DNA from: Diadema setosum
Taxonomy: Eukaryota; Echinodermata; Echinoidea; Diadematoida; Diadematidae
NCBI GenBank assembly: GCA_033980235.1
Contig: CM067059.1
Location: 20,571,494 to 20,635,493, forward strand
Direction: 5' to 3'
Length of the DNA: 64,000 nucleotides
In this document: piece after piece, positions 1 through 13,000 of the stretch
Layout of the letters: the number at the start of each line of letters is the position of its first letter
Position numbering within the stretch: the first letter of the stretch is position 1
The notes under the pieces: model-generated
What the model was told of the DNA's origin: nothing
The model's input: the letters and a program-made list of their open reading frames with translations, nothing else
Databases searched by the model: none
Position numbers and translations under genes: made by a program

Positions 1-257
1 TGTGGGTATCAGTTCAGTGCATCATTATTTTTTAGCATTGAACTTACATTATAAGCAGACTGTTATCGACCACCCCTCCCGTAATGCAAATTGTATTACT
101 AACCAAAAAACAAAGACAAAAACAAAAACAAAAAAAGGAGAAGAAGTAAAAAAAAAACACACAAAAAAACACAAACTTATACAGTACATGTAACAGCATA
201 TGCATGGAACATATTTTTTTTTAATATATTTGATTTTGCAAACGATGTGGTTTTCAG

Positions 258-506
258 ATGTTGAGGACCCAATTTTCCTGACTTGCCCCGATGACATCGA
301 GGAGCGGGTACTGTCGCAATCGTCGTGCGGGAACCCCATACACTGGGAAATCCCCCTCGCACAGGACAACTCGGGAGCCTTTCGCGAAACGTCGTCGTAC
401 CAACCCGGCGTCACCCGCTTCGAATGCGGGAGAACGTTGGTGACTTACACGGCTGCAGACTCAGCTGGCAACAAGGCCTTCTGTAGCTTCAACGTGACAA
501 TCGAAG
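258..506 (+). CDS. Exon 1 visible: HYR domain (long type, 83 residues)
   Basis: The exon follows a T-rich acceptor ending TTTTCAG and ends at a GTACGT donor. It is phase 1-1, so it can be duplicated or skipped without breaking frame. The translation opens D-V-E-D-P, has the HYR C-P-D-D-I core and a V-T-Y-T-A-A-D-S-A-G-N segment, and ends C-S-F-N-V-T-I, the usual HYR signature. It also has an extra cysteine pair (S-C-G-N-P and F-E-C-G) shared only with the third visible exon. The short open frame running through the exon into flanking introns is not a separate gene. Confidence 0.9.
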
Positions 507-3500
507 GTACGTATTTATTTAGCCCATTTCCTTTCTTCCTTATCTATTCCTTATCTGCCAATGATGATCAGCTCAGCCAGTGGCATGAATGCTAATTATG
601 TTATGATAACTATACTGGTAACACAACAATCGATTTTCCCTTTTTTTGGGGGGGGGGGGGGGGTGGAGGGATTTCTTTTGTCATAACCATGGCCCGGGGG
701 GTGGGGGCGGGGGGGGGGGGGATGCAGCCCCTGCAAGGGGATAGGCCTCTACTCCCACTCTTTATTCATACCCAATACAGTGCACTCCCGTTATAACGAA
801 GTCCTTGGGATCGGCAATTTTTCTTCGTTATATCGAAATTTTGTTGTATAGCGAACAATAAAGTACATAAAGATGTAGATGTATATTATTATGATAATAT
901 TTGGGGACCTGAATTTTTACTTCGTTGTAACGAGCATTTCGTTATAACCGTATTCGTTGAAGCGGTGGTACAGTTTGGAAGCCGTTGGGGCCCAGTGGGT
1001 AGACCACGGACTCTCAATTATGATGTCCCTGGTTCGAGTCCTCTGCCATTGTGCTCCTAGGCAAGACACTCTATCCTCATAGCTTAGTCCTTGGGGACCG
1101 GAAGCTGATAACCTCCTCACAAGAATTTAAGTAGTTCCAGTGATTCTGCCCGCCTAAAACAAGACAAAATATAAGGACAGTTATATAATACCCGCAATTC
1201 CACCAGTTTGTCCACTCAGCCCTCAATTCCCCAATACACAACACACTCACATACACACACATACAGACAGACAGACACAAACACAGACACATCCACAAAC
1301 ACACACACACACGTACACACACACAGAAACACAAAAACACTTAGAAAGATGACCCTGCCTCTCCTAACACCATGCGGTGTTAGGTAGAATCGCGTGTTTA
1401 CAAAATTGACCAAAACAGAATTTACTTTCTGCATAAGAATATTTTACGAACCACTGGTTACGTTTACTATGTGAGCAATAGAGCATGCCGTCTTTCCCAA
1501 CCATGATGGTTATGCCATGGTTTGATGAGTCTCGAGAATTTAGGAAAGTCAACAATAATACAACAAAAGAAGAATGAATTCCTCCAAATATGTCACGCTG
1601 TCTGGTCCCAGTTTGTTGTTTAAAATCCAATTTTCAGACACACTGCACTTCAAAACTCATCATTTATTTTTCAGCAGTTCTTTACATCAATTTTTTGACC
1701 ATGAAGATTGTACTTTTAGGGGTGTTTGAAAGGTTCATTACAAAAGGTTTACAGCACAAAGAATAAATATTAAAGATGGACATGATTATTTTTCAATGAT
1801 GCCGCTGTCCATTTGGCAGAAAAATTAAAGAAGCTACAGAAAATTACTAGCCTGTATAGAACCAGACCATACGTATACCACAATTTCGCTTCCTGAAAGA
1901 CATTTACATGAGCAATATCGAGTGGTGGTAACATGACAGAGTTATTTTCGCTTAAATTTCTCTCCATCTTTTACCCACACCTTGGTAGTGATGTCGTCAT
2001 TGAATGATTTGATTGTAACTTCTGAGTCAATTGTTTCACACTTACATCGACAGTCATTTCGTACGAGAACTGTCCAATGAGCGTGGTCGCCAACAACACG
2101 GCCGGCATGTCGACGGGCGTGGCGACCTGGACTCCTCCCACCATCGCAAACCCTGACTCGTTGTGGACGGAGACTTCTAGTCACTCGCCCGGACAGTCGT
2201 TCACCATCGGGATGACCAACGTCACGTACACAATATCGAACATCGACGGCGACTCAGACGTGTGTTCATTCGTTGTAATTGTCAATGGTAACTCCCTTTC
2301 TTCCGTTAAAGTTAAAGATTTGAAAAAGTGATAATTAACATAGGCTTTGGGCAGGTATCAGGTTTGCATTAGGGCCGGCGGAACCGTCACAGTTCGTTAC
2401 TCCGAAAGTTTGTTATTCAAAAAGTACGTTATTCTGAAGGTTCGTTAATCCGAAAATAAAATAGATTCATAATGCCGAAAGTTCGTAGTACGCATCTTCT
2501 TTTTCATTTTCGGATTAACAAACCTTCGAAATAACGAACATCATTTCGTTTACGGATGAGCGAACCTTCGGTATAGCGCCACGGATTTGGATTAATAAAC
2601 CCTTTTTCATTTTCGGATTAAGGAGCCCAGAGTATAATCTATATATATTATAGAAATTTTGGGTATTTCGGAATGATGAGCCTTTGTGATAACCAACATC
2701 ACCCTCCCATGGCAACGAGTATTGAGCCATGATGTACTGTCCATAGTTTTCCCTGTAACCCGTCACATTTTACATACTAGAACTTGCACTTGACATGATC
2801 GTCAGGACACATTAATTGACCTCTGTCTCAATCAGAAGAAGGGACTAACAAGGCTGCGCACACATTGACGGCAAACAATTAAATAATGCTGCAACAAGAA
2901 ACTTTCCATTTCCGTTCCATTCACTCTCCTGGCATACTGATTACACGGGTTCTCTCCTCTCCTTTATCACAGCAATACCAAACATTTAATGTACCGTAAT
3001 AACAACCCTCTGGAAAGTTTAGTGATTGAAGAACCGTGCTTGTGTTTTATTAAGTACTTGTAGTCATGGCTTCGAAATTATAAATTGAGATTTGTAGTTT
3101 GGGCCATGTGCTCACTTTTTAACACCAAAATATCTTAATAATCCACTAAACAACGAAATGCTGATACTCAAATCGCGACGTTCTCTTAAACTTTTCTGAA
3201 GTGACGGGTGTACAGACATCCCTCAATATATTATGGAAAACAACTGGAAAAATTAAATCGTCATCAAAACTTTTTGGAGGAACCATTACGATGTACAGGC
3301 CTACATATTTATCGAGTTGTGATGATAAACAGTTATTACAGGGTTGTTTTTTTTCTTCTAGTTAAAGGGGATGGCTAGTAACTGATCAGTGGGAATCAGT
3401 GAGAATGCTGGAGGATGATTGTTCCAATCCTTGTTGGATTCATTTAAGAGTACATTATATATTTATTCTTGTGTGAAAATTATTTGCTTCAGAATGGTCT

Positions 3501-6059
3501 CATATTCAAGTAATGTGCAGTTTAATGTTTCCAGGCTAGCGTGCCTGGTCAGTGACGGGGCATTAATTTGCACATTTCTTGAATATGAGACCGTTCTGAA
3601 GCAAATAATTTTCACACAACAGTAGATATATAATGTATTCTTAAATGAATCCCACAAGGACTGGAACAATCTTCCCTCAGCATTCCCACTGATTCCCACT
3701 GATCGGTTACTAGCCATCCCCTTTAAGTCTGCCTCCTTAAATTAGCTGAAGATTCTTAAAGACTGTAAGAATCTCCTGTATATACAATTTGGTCTTACAT
3801 TTGTCAGATATCGAGATTCCCACCTTCACGTTTTGTCCCGAGTCCTTGGAGGACCGGGTACTCTCGAATTCTGCATGCGGCTCTCCGGTGGACTGGACCA
3901 CTCCCATGGCCGAGGATAACTTTGGTACGCCGACACTGAGCTCAACGCGACGGCCCGGGACCGACCTTTTACCCTGCGGAACTACGCCAGTGGTGTACAC
4001 AGCGACAGACTCCTATAACAATACCGACTCCTGCGAATTTAACGTGACAATCCTTGGTAAGACGCCATAACGCGTGTATGGTGGCGGCAGGTTTCCGACA
4101 CCATTGGTAGGAGACAATCTAAGTTATTGATTAATCCAAGATTATACCAAAATTAAAATGACACTCACTCAACTTTGTCGTAACAACATATTAGATGTCT
4201 ATCGTTCTCTGTAAAGGTTTTCGCAACTGCAACATTTTCTGTAAACATAATTTTTCTTACACAAAAAAGCATGAAAACTCATTCGCATCACTTTGCTTCA
4301 TGTCTTTTCTCATGCAGTGGGAGCTTACACTGGTTGTCCGGATAACGTTAACGCCAGCAATTCGCCAGGTCTGGCCACAGGTATCGCCTATTGGACGCCC
4401 CCTACGATCATCGATCGTAAATTGGAGTGGACAGAGACCGTGAGCAACACTCCGGGAGAGCCACTAGATATCGGAACCACCACCGTCACCTATCGCTTGT
4501 TAGATCCAACTGGATCGGAGGACATCTGCAGCTTTAATGTCACAGTGTTTGGTAACAGCTCTTTATACGATAAAACAAATAAACACAACCCCTACAAACA
4601 ACGACGACCTTGAAATGTATCACTATGTGTTGACCAATGTCTTTGTTGTGCAGTTGGTATATAGTTTCTTTCGAAACACGAGTTGATCAGTGTTTTAGTA
4701 GTAGCCATGATGACGCAAGAAACATTAAGTTGAATAATTATATACATATTAAAAAAAAACCCCGCAGTTTCCGCTGCTGTGAGGGACCAACACCATCACT
4801 GGCTATCGGGTGGAAGTTTGGTTATAGCCTCGTGGGTAGGGCGCATGTATAGCAGTCAGGAGGTCGTTTATTTTTATGATGTTCTCCAATTATTAATTTT
4901 AAAGTACTAATAGATGCAAACTATCGCTTTTAATTATCGGTCTTTGTTTTATAGCACGGGACGCTTTTATTGGAATGCAGAAAACATTCATAATAATCTG
5001 CAAGATAAATTACAGGGCAAAATGTGCGGATTAATTCAAGGTATCGTGATGTACCCTGACATTAATCATTTGAATCGTTTGCCTATTATTGGGCTTTTGA
5101 TCCGAAGATTGGAACGCTTTGTAAATGTACGTTTTCCGTTTCTCTTTACGCTACACGACTTTTCAGCAGATCTCTATACAGGAATAAAATCATTGTTATG
5201 AATTGTCGGTATCAAATAGATGAAATCAGACTTATTTTCAAGCATTCACAGACTGTAAAAGAAATCTTTGATACCACTTTATTAATTTTTTCCTTATTGC
5301 CACTGAATTTGTCTCTAAAAATAAGATTCTATCTAAAGATGCTGGATGGGACTGACGCTGTAAATGACAATTTACGAGGTGACTGTTTATAACGATAAAC
5401 GATGTTAATGTAGTAAGTGCCCTGTGAACGTTGTGCTGATGTGCACGTGATCTTCGGGCGTCTACTCATAAATCATATTTTTCTCCTTTTGTACAGTAAA
5501 ATTGATTTTTTTTCTTCCGATATTATTGGTATAAAGTTAAGGAAGGTAAAGTAAGTTAATCTCGAGCAACTGTAAAATGATATTTTAAGCTAAAGACGAT
5601 CTAATTTCGGAGTGATATTCTAGTTCGAGGATTTTATTTTATTTATTTTATTTATTTTTTTTTTGCCATCAGATGTCGAGGATCCAGTCATCATCTGTCC
5701 CAGCGACATCAGCGTCATAGCAAACAGTCCCGACGGGAACGCCACGGCAGTTTGGAGCAGCCCTTTCGCCACTGACAATGTGGAGATTAGCAGCGTAGTG
5801 GGCAGCCACGATCCCGGAGACGAATTTCTAGCAGGGGATACCACTGTAACATACACCGCGATCGACACGGCTGGAAATAATGCAACGTGCGACTTTATTA
5901 TAGGGGTGCAAGGTGACGAGCTAGAGCTAACATTCTAGTCAAAGGGGCGCGAAACGTTTCTATAATGTGGGGGAAGGGGATTTAATGGTCATGAGGGGGG
6001 AGGTAAGCATTCAGCAACCCTAATCTCAGCAAAGCATACATTGCTTACACTGAGTATGA

Positions 6060-6107
<48 letters not shown>

Positions 6108-7047
6108 CTAAACACTTGCTTTCATATTCCTCTTTTGAGTGTGGTAGATAGACTGCTTTGTTGTTTATATGTACATATATGTCTTTTTCTGGCTGCCTTG
6201 TTGATTAAGTTTGTATCCGATGGATAAAGGAATTGATTGTACATTGTCATTGTTTGGTCATCAAAATTACGTGAGCAATAATGACATTGCTGAGTGGCTG
6301 AATCAAATGTGTAATTGGTTTATAGATTAGCTGATTACTAGTAGTGTGTTAAATAGATGTAATTATATCAACTCGTAATTACATGTACACTATAGTAACT
6401 CGATGTAATAATATTAAGGGATTTCTGATGCAGGCACCGGCATCAGATTTAGTAACTGAAGAGTTGAGTCCGAAAGCCTATAATAGATTTGATTCTTGTA
6501 GTCTACCCCCTGCTAGTTTGTCCTTTTCTATCACTAAGCTCCCTCTCCTCCACCCCACCCCCACCCCTCTCTCACAGGTTTTGTCCTAAGCCTCTTCACT
6601 CGCATCGAAGGCCAGAGCCTCATCGGCAACGACGCCCGAATCATCACCTTCACAACTGTGGAAGACTGTCTGGACTCCTGCATCACCGAGGCGCTGTTCA
6701 TCTGCCGTTCGGTCGACATCACTCCCAGGGGCGAGTGTCGGCTGAGCGAGACGGTGGCGAGATCGGCGGGGGATTTCCAAGCAGTAAGCGGAGCCGTGTA
6801 CTTTGAGAGGATAGGAGGTAGGTCTACATGATGATTGCCTGTTGAGTGTGCCACGAAAATATCTCCGCGATTAGGCGTAATTAAGTGATATTACGGCTTT
6901 GAAGATTTCCTGGTCCATTTGATATTATAGCAGAAGTACAGTATACAGCATTTTATAACTTAGTATTCATTGGGATAGTTTAGAATGTCAAAATATTGAA
7001 AGCATGAAACCATTTTCTCATTAGACAGAGAAATCCGTCTGTCCGGA

Positions 7048-7092
<45 letters not shown>

Positions 7093-10000
7093 GGCTTTCC
7101 TCCGGGATTCCGTGAAGCCAAACGTAGTCTCCGCGGAACATGTCCCCGACGACAAGATACAGTCCGATCTTTCGGTTAATAATCTCAACATGATTCTATA
7201 CATTTTCATTTCGATGCCTACCTGTAGTCAATACTGTAAGATCATCCTTTATTCAGACAACAACCCGCCGGTTATCATGGACTGCCCCCTTGATATCGTC
7301 CAAGAAACTGATCCTGGGCTGACTTCAGCGGCCATCACCTGGTTCACTCCACGGGCGATCGACGACAGAGGTGGAATGGTCAATCTCGTTTCGTCCTTAC
7401 CGACGGGCTACCGCTTTGAGCTTGGCACCACGGAGGTCATGTACACAGCCCACGATGAGTCCTTCAACTACGCCACATGCTCATTTTCTGTCACGATCGT
7501 CGGTAAAAAAAAAATAAATTGCGCATTTCATTTCATTTCATTTCATTATTTTTTTTAAAGAAATAGTACATCTTCCTTGGACTTGTTACTGAGATAATAA
7601 TGAGGGTAATATTGCTCCCCTTTGCCCTCTGAAGATTTAAGTCAAGTGCTGTTTCATAATGCTGTTTTATTATGTTGGATTGTCGCTATCACTGGTCTTC
7701 TTTCAAGCTTTGCTGTGACAACATATACAATGTATTGTCGTCGCAGTCTTTATATCCAAAGATGGCAGGATTTGACCAAATCGATAAAGAATAATAACTT
7801 TGAACGGATTCTATTCTCAAACTTTGCTGGTATCTACTACTAACAGCATTTCTACGTCCACTGATTCCATATATTACATTTGGGAGAAGTTTCCCTTTAA
7901 TCTATGCTATCATCATTCTGTGTATCTTACTTAGATGTGGAGCCACCGGTGTTCACGTACTGCCCCGACCAAATCTCGGGATACGTTCATGCGAGCGACT
8001 TAGATACAGCAGCGGTGTCGTGGAGAGCTCCGCAGGCGACCGACAACACGGGTTTCGTCACCTTCGACACCAACCATCAACCTGGGTCCCTGTTCCCCTT
8101 GGGTGACACGGAAGTGCAGTACACTGCGATGGATGAAGCGGGAAATACGATGTCGTGCACTTTCGTTGTATCAGTAATTAATATTCTAGGTGATTATGTA
8201 ACTTCCTTGTGGTGATGTTGATATGAATACATATGTTAATCAAATTCAACTTACTTAGAGAGTCTGACTTCATCATACAGTATACCATAATCACAAATAA
8301 TTGACTGTGGATGAAATTATGAAGTTACATTCATACATTTAGCTTTACTTTCCCATCACTAGCTGGATTAAAAAAAAAAACTGACTGCAGTCTTCCAAAC
8401 GATATCCTCTGCTCTGCAAAAAAACAAACAAACAAAAACGTATGCTATGTTTGCAAACTTCGCAGTAATACCTACGTATTTTGCTATCCGCGTTGAATAT
8501 AGCACGTGTCTTTTCCTTTATATTCTTTCTCGTCAACCTCAGAGTCCAACAGGTTCGAAATCGAGTTCCTCCTGCCAAACTTCGCCTTTTCCAGTAGCCT
8601 TCTCGACCCTTACTCGGTGCAATTCCAAGGATTCAGTCACCTCTGGCAAACCCAGGTACACCCTCATAATAAATGGTGGCGTGACGATCATGATTATTTT
8701 GATTTAACGCCATGGAGGAGTCAGAAAATATTGCCCTCGCAAAGCGTTCGCTTTTGACTGAGCCTGTTATTATGATCATCGATTAAAGAGGGTAATATTA
8801 TATTTTTGATCTTTGCCGATGAACGAAAAGGCGAGAGAACGTTGTCCCTGTACAGGGGCAGATCCAGGAATTCCGTAAAGAGGGGGGGGGGGGGTGGTCT
8901 TAAGGGCAATACAATTGACCGACAAGGAACTTTTCTTTACCAAAAAAGACAAAAAATAAATAAAGGGGGCCCTCCTGGATCCGCCATTGCTGCATTACAC
9001 ACAACATGACTATCTACGATTTGTCAGGAGTTTGGAAATGTCATTATGTACAATAGCTTTTTAATGCAACAACATGGAATGCCAGAGGGGGAAAATATCT
9101 TATCGTGGATCATAATGTATTAAAGACATTTGATACTATTACATGGTAAGATGATGTCGGTGTCTTCATTTTGTCTTGGTTTAGAAGGGGTCATTAAATA
9201 TAGGGTAAGTGAAGTGGTTTCTTGCCTTTGGTGATTCCAAGAGAACGAAGCAAAAGAATTCACATTGAAAGACAGGCTGCAAGTGTGCATGAGTGGTCAC
9301 AATGGACGCCATTAACAAATTTGGTGTAAACGCGTATAATATCCTGCGTCACAACAATTCACTCCAAATCGACAAAGAGCCATAATCGGTTTTCCTCAAT
9401 GCTGTGCTATACTAATGGTCTGTTGTCCTTACCATTATCTGATGTAGGCTGACATCGCTTTCCAAGGGGACAGTACTTACCTTCACAGCACAATCACAAA
9501 CATAAGGTACGTCTTGAATCAACTTTGCTACAGAGCAGAACACTACAATGATTATGATTTTTTTTAACCTAACATGCTTGTATTACTATTTGTATCGAGG
9601 ACAACAACGACAAAAAAAAAAAAGAAAAAAGAAGGAAGCACCATCAACGATTAGACAAAGTTGTTTATATAGTATGGTTGTGTGAGCGTGAAATACTATA
9701 TCTTATGGGATAGGAATAATGATTATGGTACTCCGTGCTACTCTCAGTCTTGAATCGAACATACAACATACACTGATACACACGTAGGATGCAGTACAAA
9801 TTTGCAAGTATGATGTACTGCTGATGACTTGCGTCATAATTATGTTTTGTACACTGACAAGGTAATGACACTGTGTTCCGTTTGTAAGTTTTACACAGTT
9901 CTTTGTGTCGCATATATAGTATCGTATTTGTAATGTGCTCGACCTCTGTAAATACAGAAAGTGGGTATTTGTTTTAAGTGTTTATATTCCACATTGGTGT

Positions 10001-13000
10001 TTGAGAATATTTGCACCATTCGTAATACAGTTTAGATAGGTAGTGTATTGAGCCTTCGATTCCCCTTGCATAAATTAATGATGAATATTTTGAAAAATGC
10101 AAAGAGGGCAATCTTGTATATAGTGCAGTTATGATTAAGAAAAGAAATAGCTGTGTACTTCATGTACCTAAAACCAACAACAGAACGGGGGACAATGCTT
10201 TTGTGACGGCTGCACCGCGATTATGGAACGATCTACCACGGTTCGTCTGCATTTCCCCATCCCTTGATGTCTTCAAGAAGAATCTTAAGACTTTTCCTTT
10301 TAATGCCAATCTGTGACTGAATTTTGTTGTAAAGTGCTGTGAAACCAGTCATTGACTGTGTAAGAGCGCTATAAATAATCTGATTGTATTGTATTGTATT
10401 GTATTGTATTGTATTGTAATGTTTGTCAATGCTGGTGTTAGTGTTGCTGACGGCGGTGGTGTGTCTGTCCTGGCAAGCTTGGGCTTCACCGAACGCGTCG
10501 AGCCCGAGGAGCGGCGAAGCGAGATCAAGTCTCTCCTAATCTCGCTCGAGAGCGAGGGTCTGGGCGGTATTGAGGTCGAAGACGTGTTCATTGTCAACGA
10601 GGAAGGTGAGATACCAGCCAATATTCCTGCGGTGATGATGGCGACGCCTTATGTATGCTAATTATCATTCGTTGTCATGATTACTGTGGTCGTTAATGCG
10701 CCATCATGATTATCAATTCCTCTTTGACCATAATAAATCCGTATTACTGCTTGTTTCAGTGTTAAACATACAGCCGAATATACATTTGTGTGTGTGTATT
10801 TATTATGCACTTGTGTCAGTCTGTAAAAAAACTATCTTTATATATCATAATTATTGTGACCACCTCTACTATCACCCTAACCATTACCACTGTTTAGGCG
10901 ATGATATACCAATCGATCTGTGCTTCACCTTACCGTGTCCGGAAGCCATGAATTGCACCGTGCGAGATCTAGATTGCATCTCCACCTGCGCCGACAACCC
11001 GACCTATTGCTTGAATGGCGCCTCCTGCTTCAAGCCGGCTTCGTCCAACCTTATCTCGTGTCTGTGAGTTCACCGTTTTACTTTATCTAGGGTCCAATTC
11101 GGACCAGCTGAAACTCCATTTCATATCGAATTCGATTTGTGTTATTATGTACATGTATAACTAAAGGCTGAAGATACATGCATATACGATATTTTCTGCC
11201 GTTGCTTCTTCGGTTCTCATTCAATGTCGATTGTTCTTATACACTACGTTACTTCGAGGCCGTCAATCCAGTCAATCACTGACTGATGGTACTGATGGTA
11301 CTGATTACGGTCTCCTATACTTGTATGATACAACCGTACCTCGAAATATGTAAATGTGTACACATGTGTTAATTGGTTCTTCAGTGTACCTGTATGTCTA
11401 CATAATGTTATAACTGAGTTATTAGTCACTGATTGTAATTTATGGCTAAATTGTCGTTATATTACGTTTTGTTTTAATTGCACAACTGGGCAAAAAACAA
11501 ACTTTTAACTGAACTGAAAACTTTGTTACTGTGAAGAGTTAATGTGAAACAAAATGAACTATTCGAAACTTTCATTGAAATCACGCAGTAATAAGAAAAC
11601 ATTTATTCACACGGCTCTAATAACGCTTGAGGAGTAGGAGGAACCTGTGCTAAATATCTCTACACGAAAGGAACATGTCTTCCGTTGCTTTGTGAAAATT
11701 GTGTCATTTATAATTTTTACCCATGCAATGGGTAAATAGTTTTGGGGTTCTGGTGAAAATCTAATCACACAATCTTTCATAAAACAAAGAGTATTTGCAC
11801 ACACCGATGATATTTCTTTTATCGACTTTTTCTCCGTGCAGATGTTCCGAATATGCATACTTCGGAGATCGCTGTGAAAAGACGGATTTCGTAAATGGTA
11901 ATATTTCGTATGCCAAAGGTTTTACAATGTTCGTATAGAGTGCGTGGTGATTTGCTTTGTACTACAAATGTAATTCTCTAGTCGCAATTTGTTCCTAAAT
12001 AAGCCTGATAGTAAATTCAGATACCAGGTATTATTTCTCTCTCCCTCGAATGGCTGTCAATTCAAAAAGCTTTCACAGCAGTCAAATCGTCATCTGACCA
12101 GCACCATTTATGCATAACATGCATAAAGGCCCTACTAGAGATGAGTGAATTGATTAATCACTGTAATTGCATTTATTGTCCACTGCGGAAATTCAGTATT
12201 CACTGGTTGGTTGACACTTTCGCAGAGTGTACACATAATTTATACACCAGAATTTACATTTAAGAAGTGATATGAAAGTAATTGTACAGGGGAGTATTCC
12301 AAAGTGCTCTAAAGCAAATCCAAGGTCTCAGAATCAAAAAGTTATTATACTTCGGTCATAAACTATAAAATACAGTACAATACTTATCATTATTGTCACA
12401 ATTTACATCAGTTTTCAGAACATTAAATTACGAAAACATCAACAATAACATTAACATTTTATTCAAATTCATTCGAACTGAAAACTGTAACTTATATTTA
12501 AATCAAATTTACAGCAACGGTAAGACCTTGGCCTCTAAAATTATGCATGTAGAATGACTTCGGAAATTTTATCTGTGTAAAGTATCGAAGTATGGCCTAT
12601 CAATGGAGTATAATATCATCATTGAGGCAATCATGGTTAATTTGTGATGCGATTCTTCCTCCTTTATCTATGATGTTGGTTCTTTGATTTGACAGAGCCC
12701 CAACTCGTCGCCACCATCGTAGGCATCGTGTGGGCGGCCATCTTGTTGCTGCTACTTCTCCTTTGTCTTCCTGTCCTCTTCCGTCGCTGCTGTTGCCGGG
12801 ATGACTTCGACGAGTAAGACTAAAATGAATCGGGGGCTGGGCGCAACTTAACATTGACAATGAAACAATATAAAATGATGATATGAGTACGTAGACACTC
12901 TATAGGCCTACATTGTAAAATACCATAGAGTTAAAACGAAGTGCTTGTACTAGCTGTACAAAGCACACTATTCAAAATAGATTAAAGGGATGGTACAGTA

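Larger units (their letters stand above)
507..2053 (+). other. Intron with SINE, inverted-repeat element, poly-G and (CA)n tracts
   Basis: No exon was recognised in this intron. It holds two G-rich runs (about 647-662 and 698-720). A short repeat with TTATAACGAAGT-like ends lies at about 783-955, a tRNA-related SINE at about 970-1150, and a CA-rich simple repeat at about 1243-1340. Short open frames across the CA repeat encode only Cys/Val low-complexity peptide and are not genes. Confidence 0.7.
2288..3807 (+). other. Intron holding a CGTTATTCCGAA-rich repeat and a TTAA foldback element
   Basis: No exon is visible here. The region about 2375-2640 is a repeat built of GTTCGTTA and ATTCCGAAA variants in both orientations. 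A 365-bp foldback element occupies 3362-3726. The rest (2650-3360) shows nothing I recognise. Confidence 0.6.

Noticed and set aside
3419..3717. Similar 68-84 codon frames on both strands (also at 23837-24087)
   Set aside because: They are produced by the palindromic arms of a non-coding foldback element.
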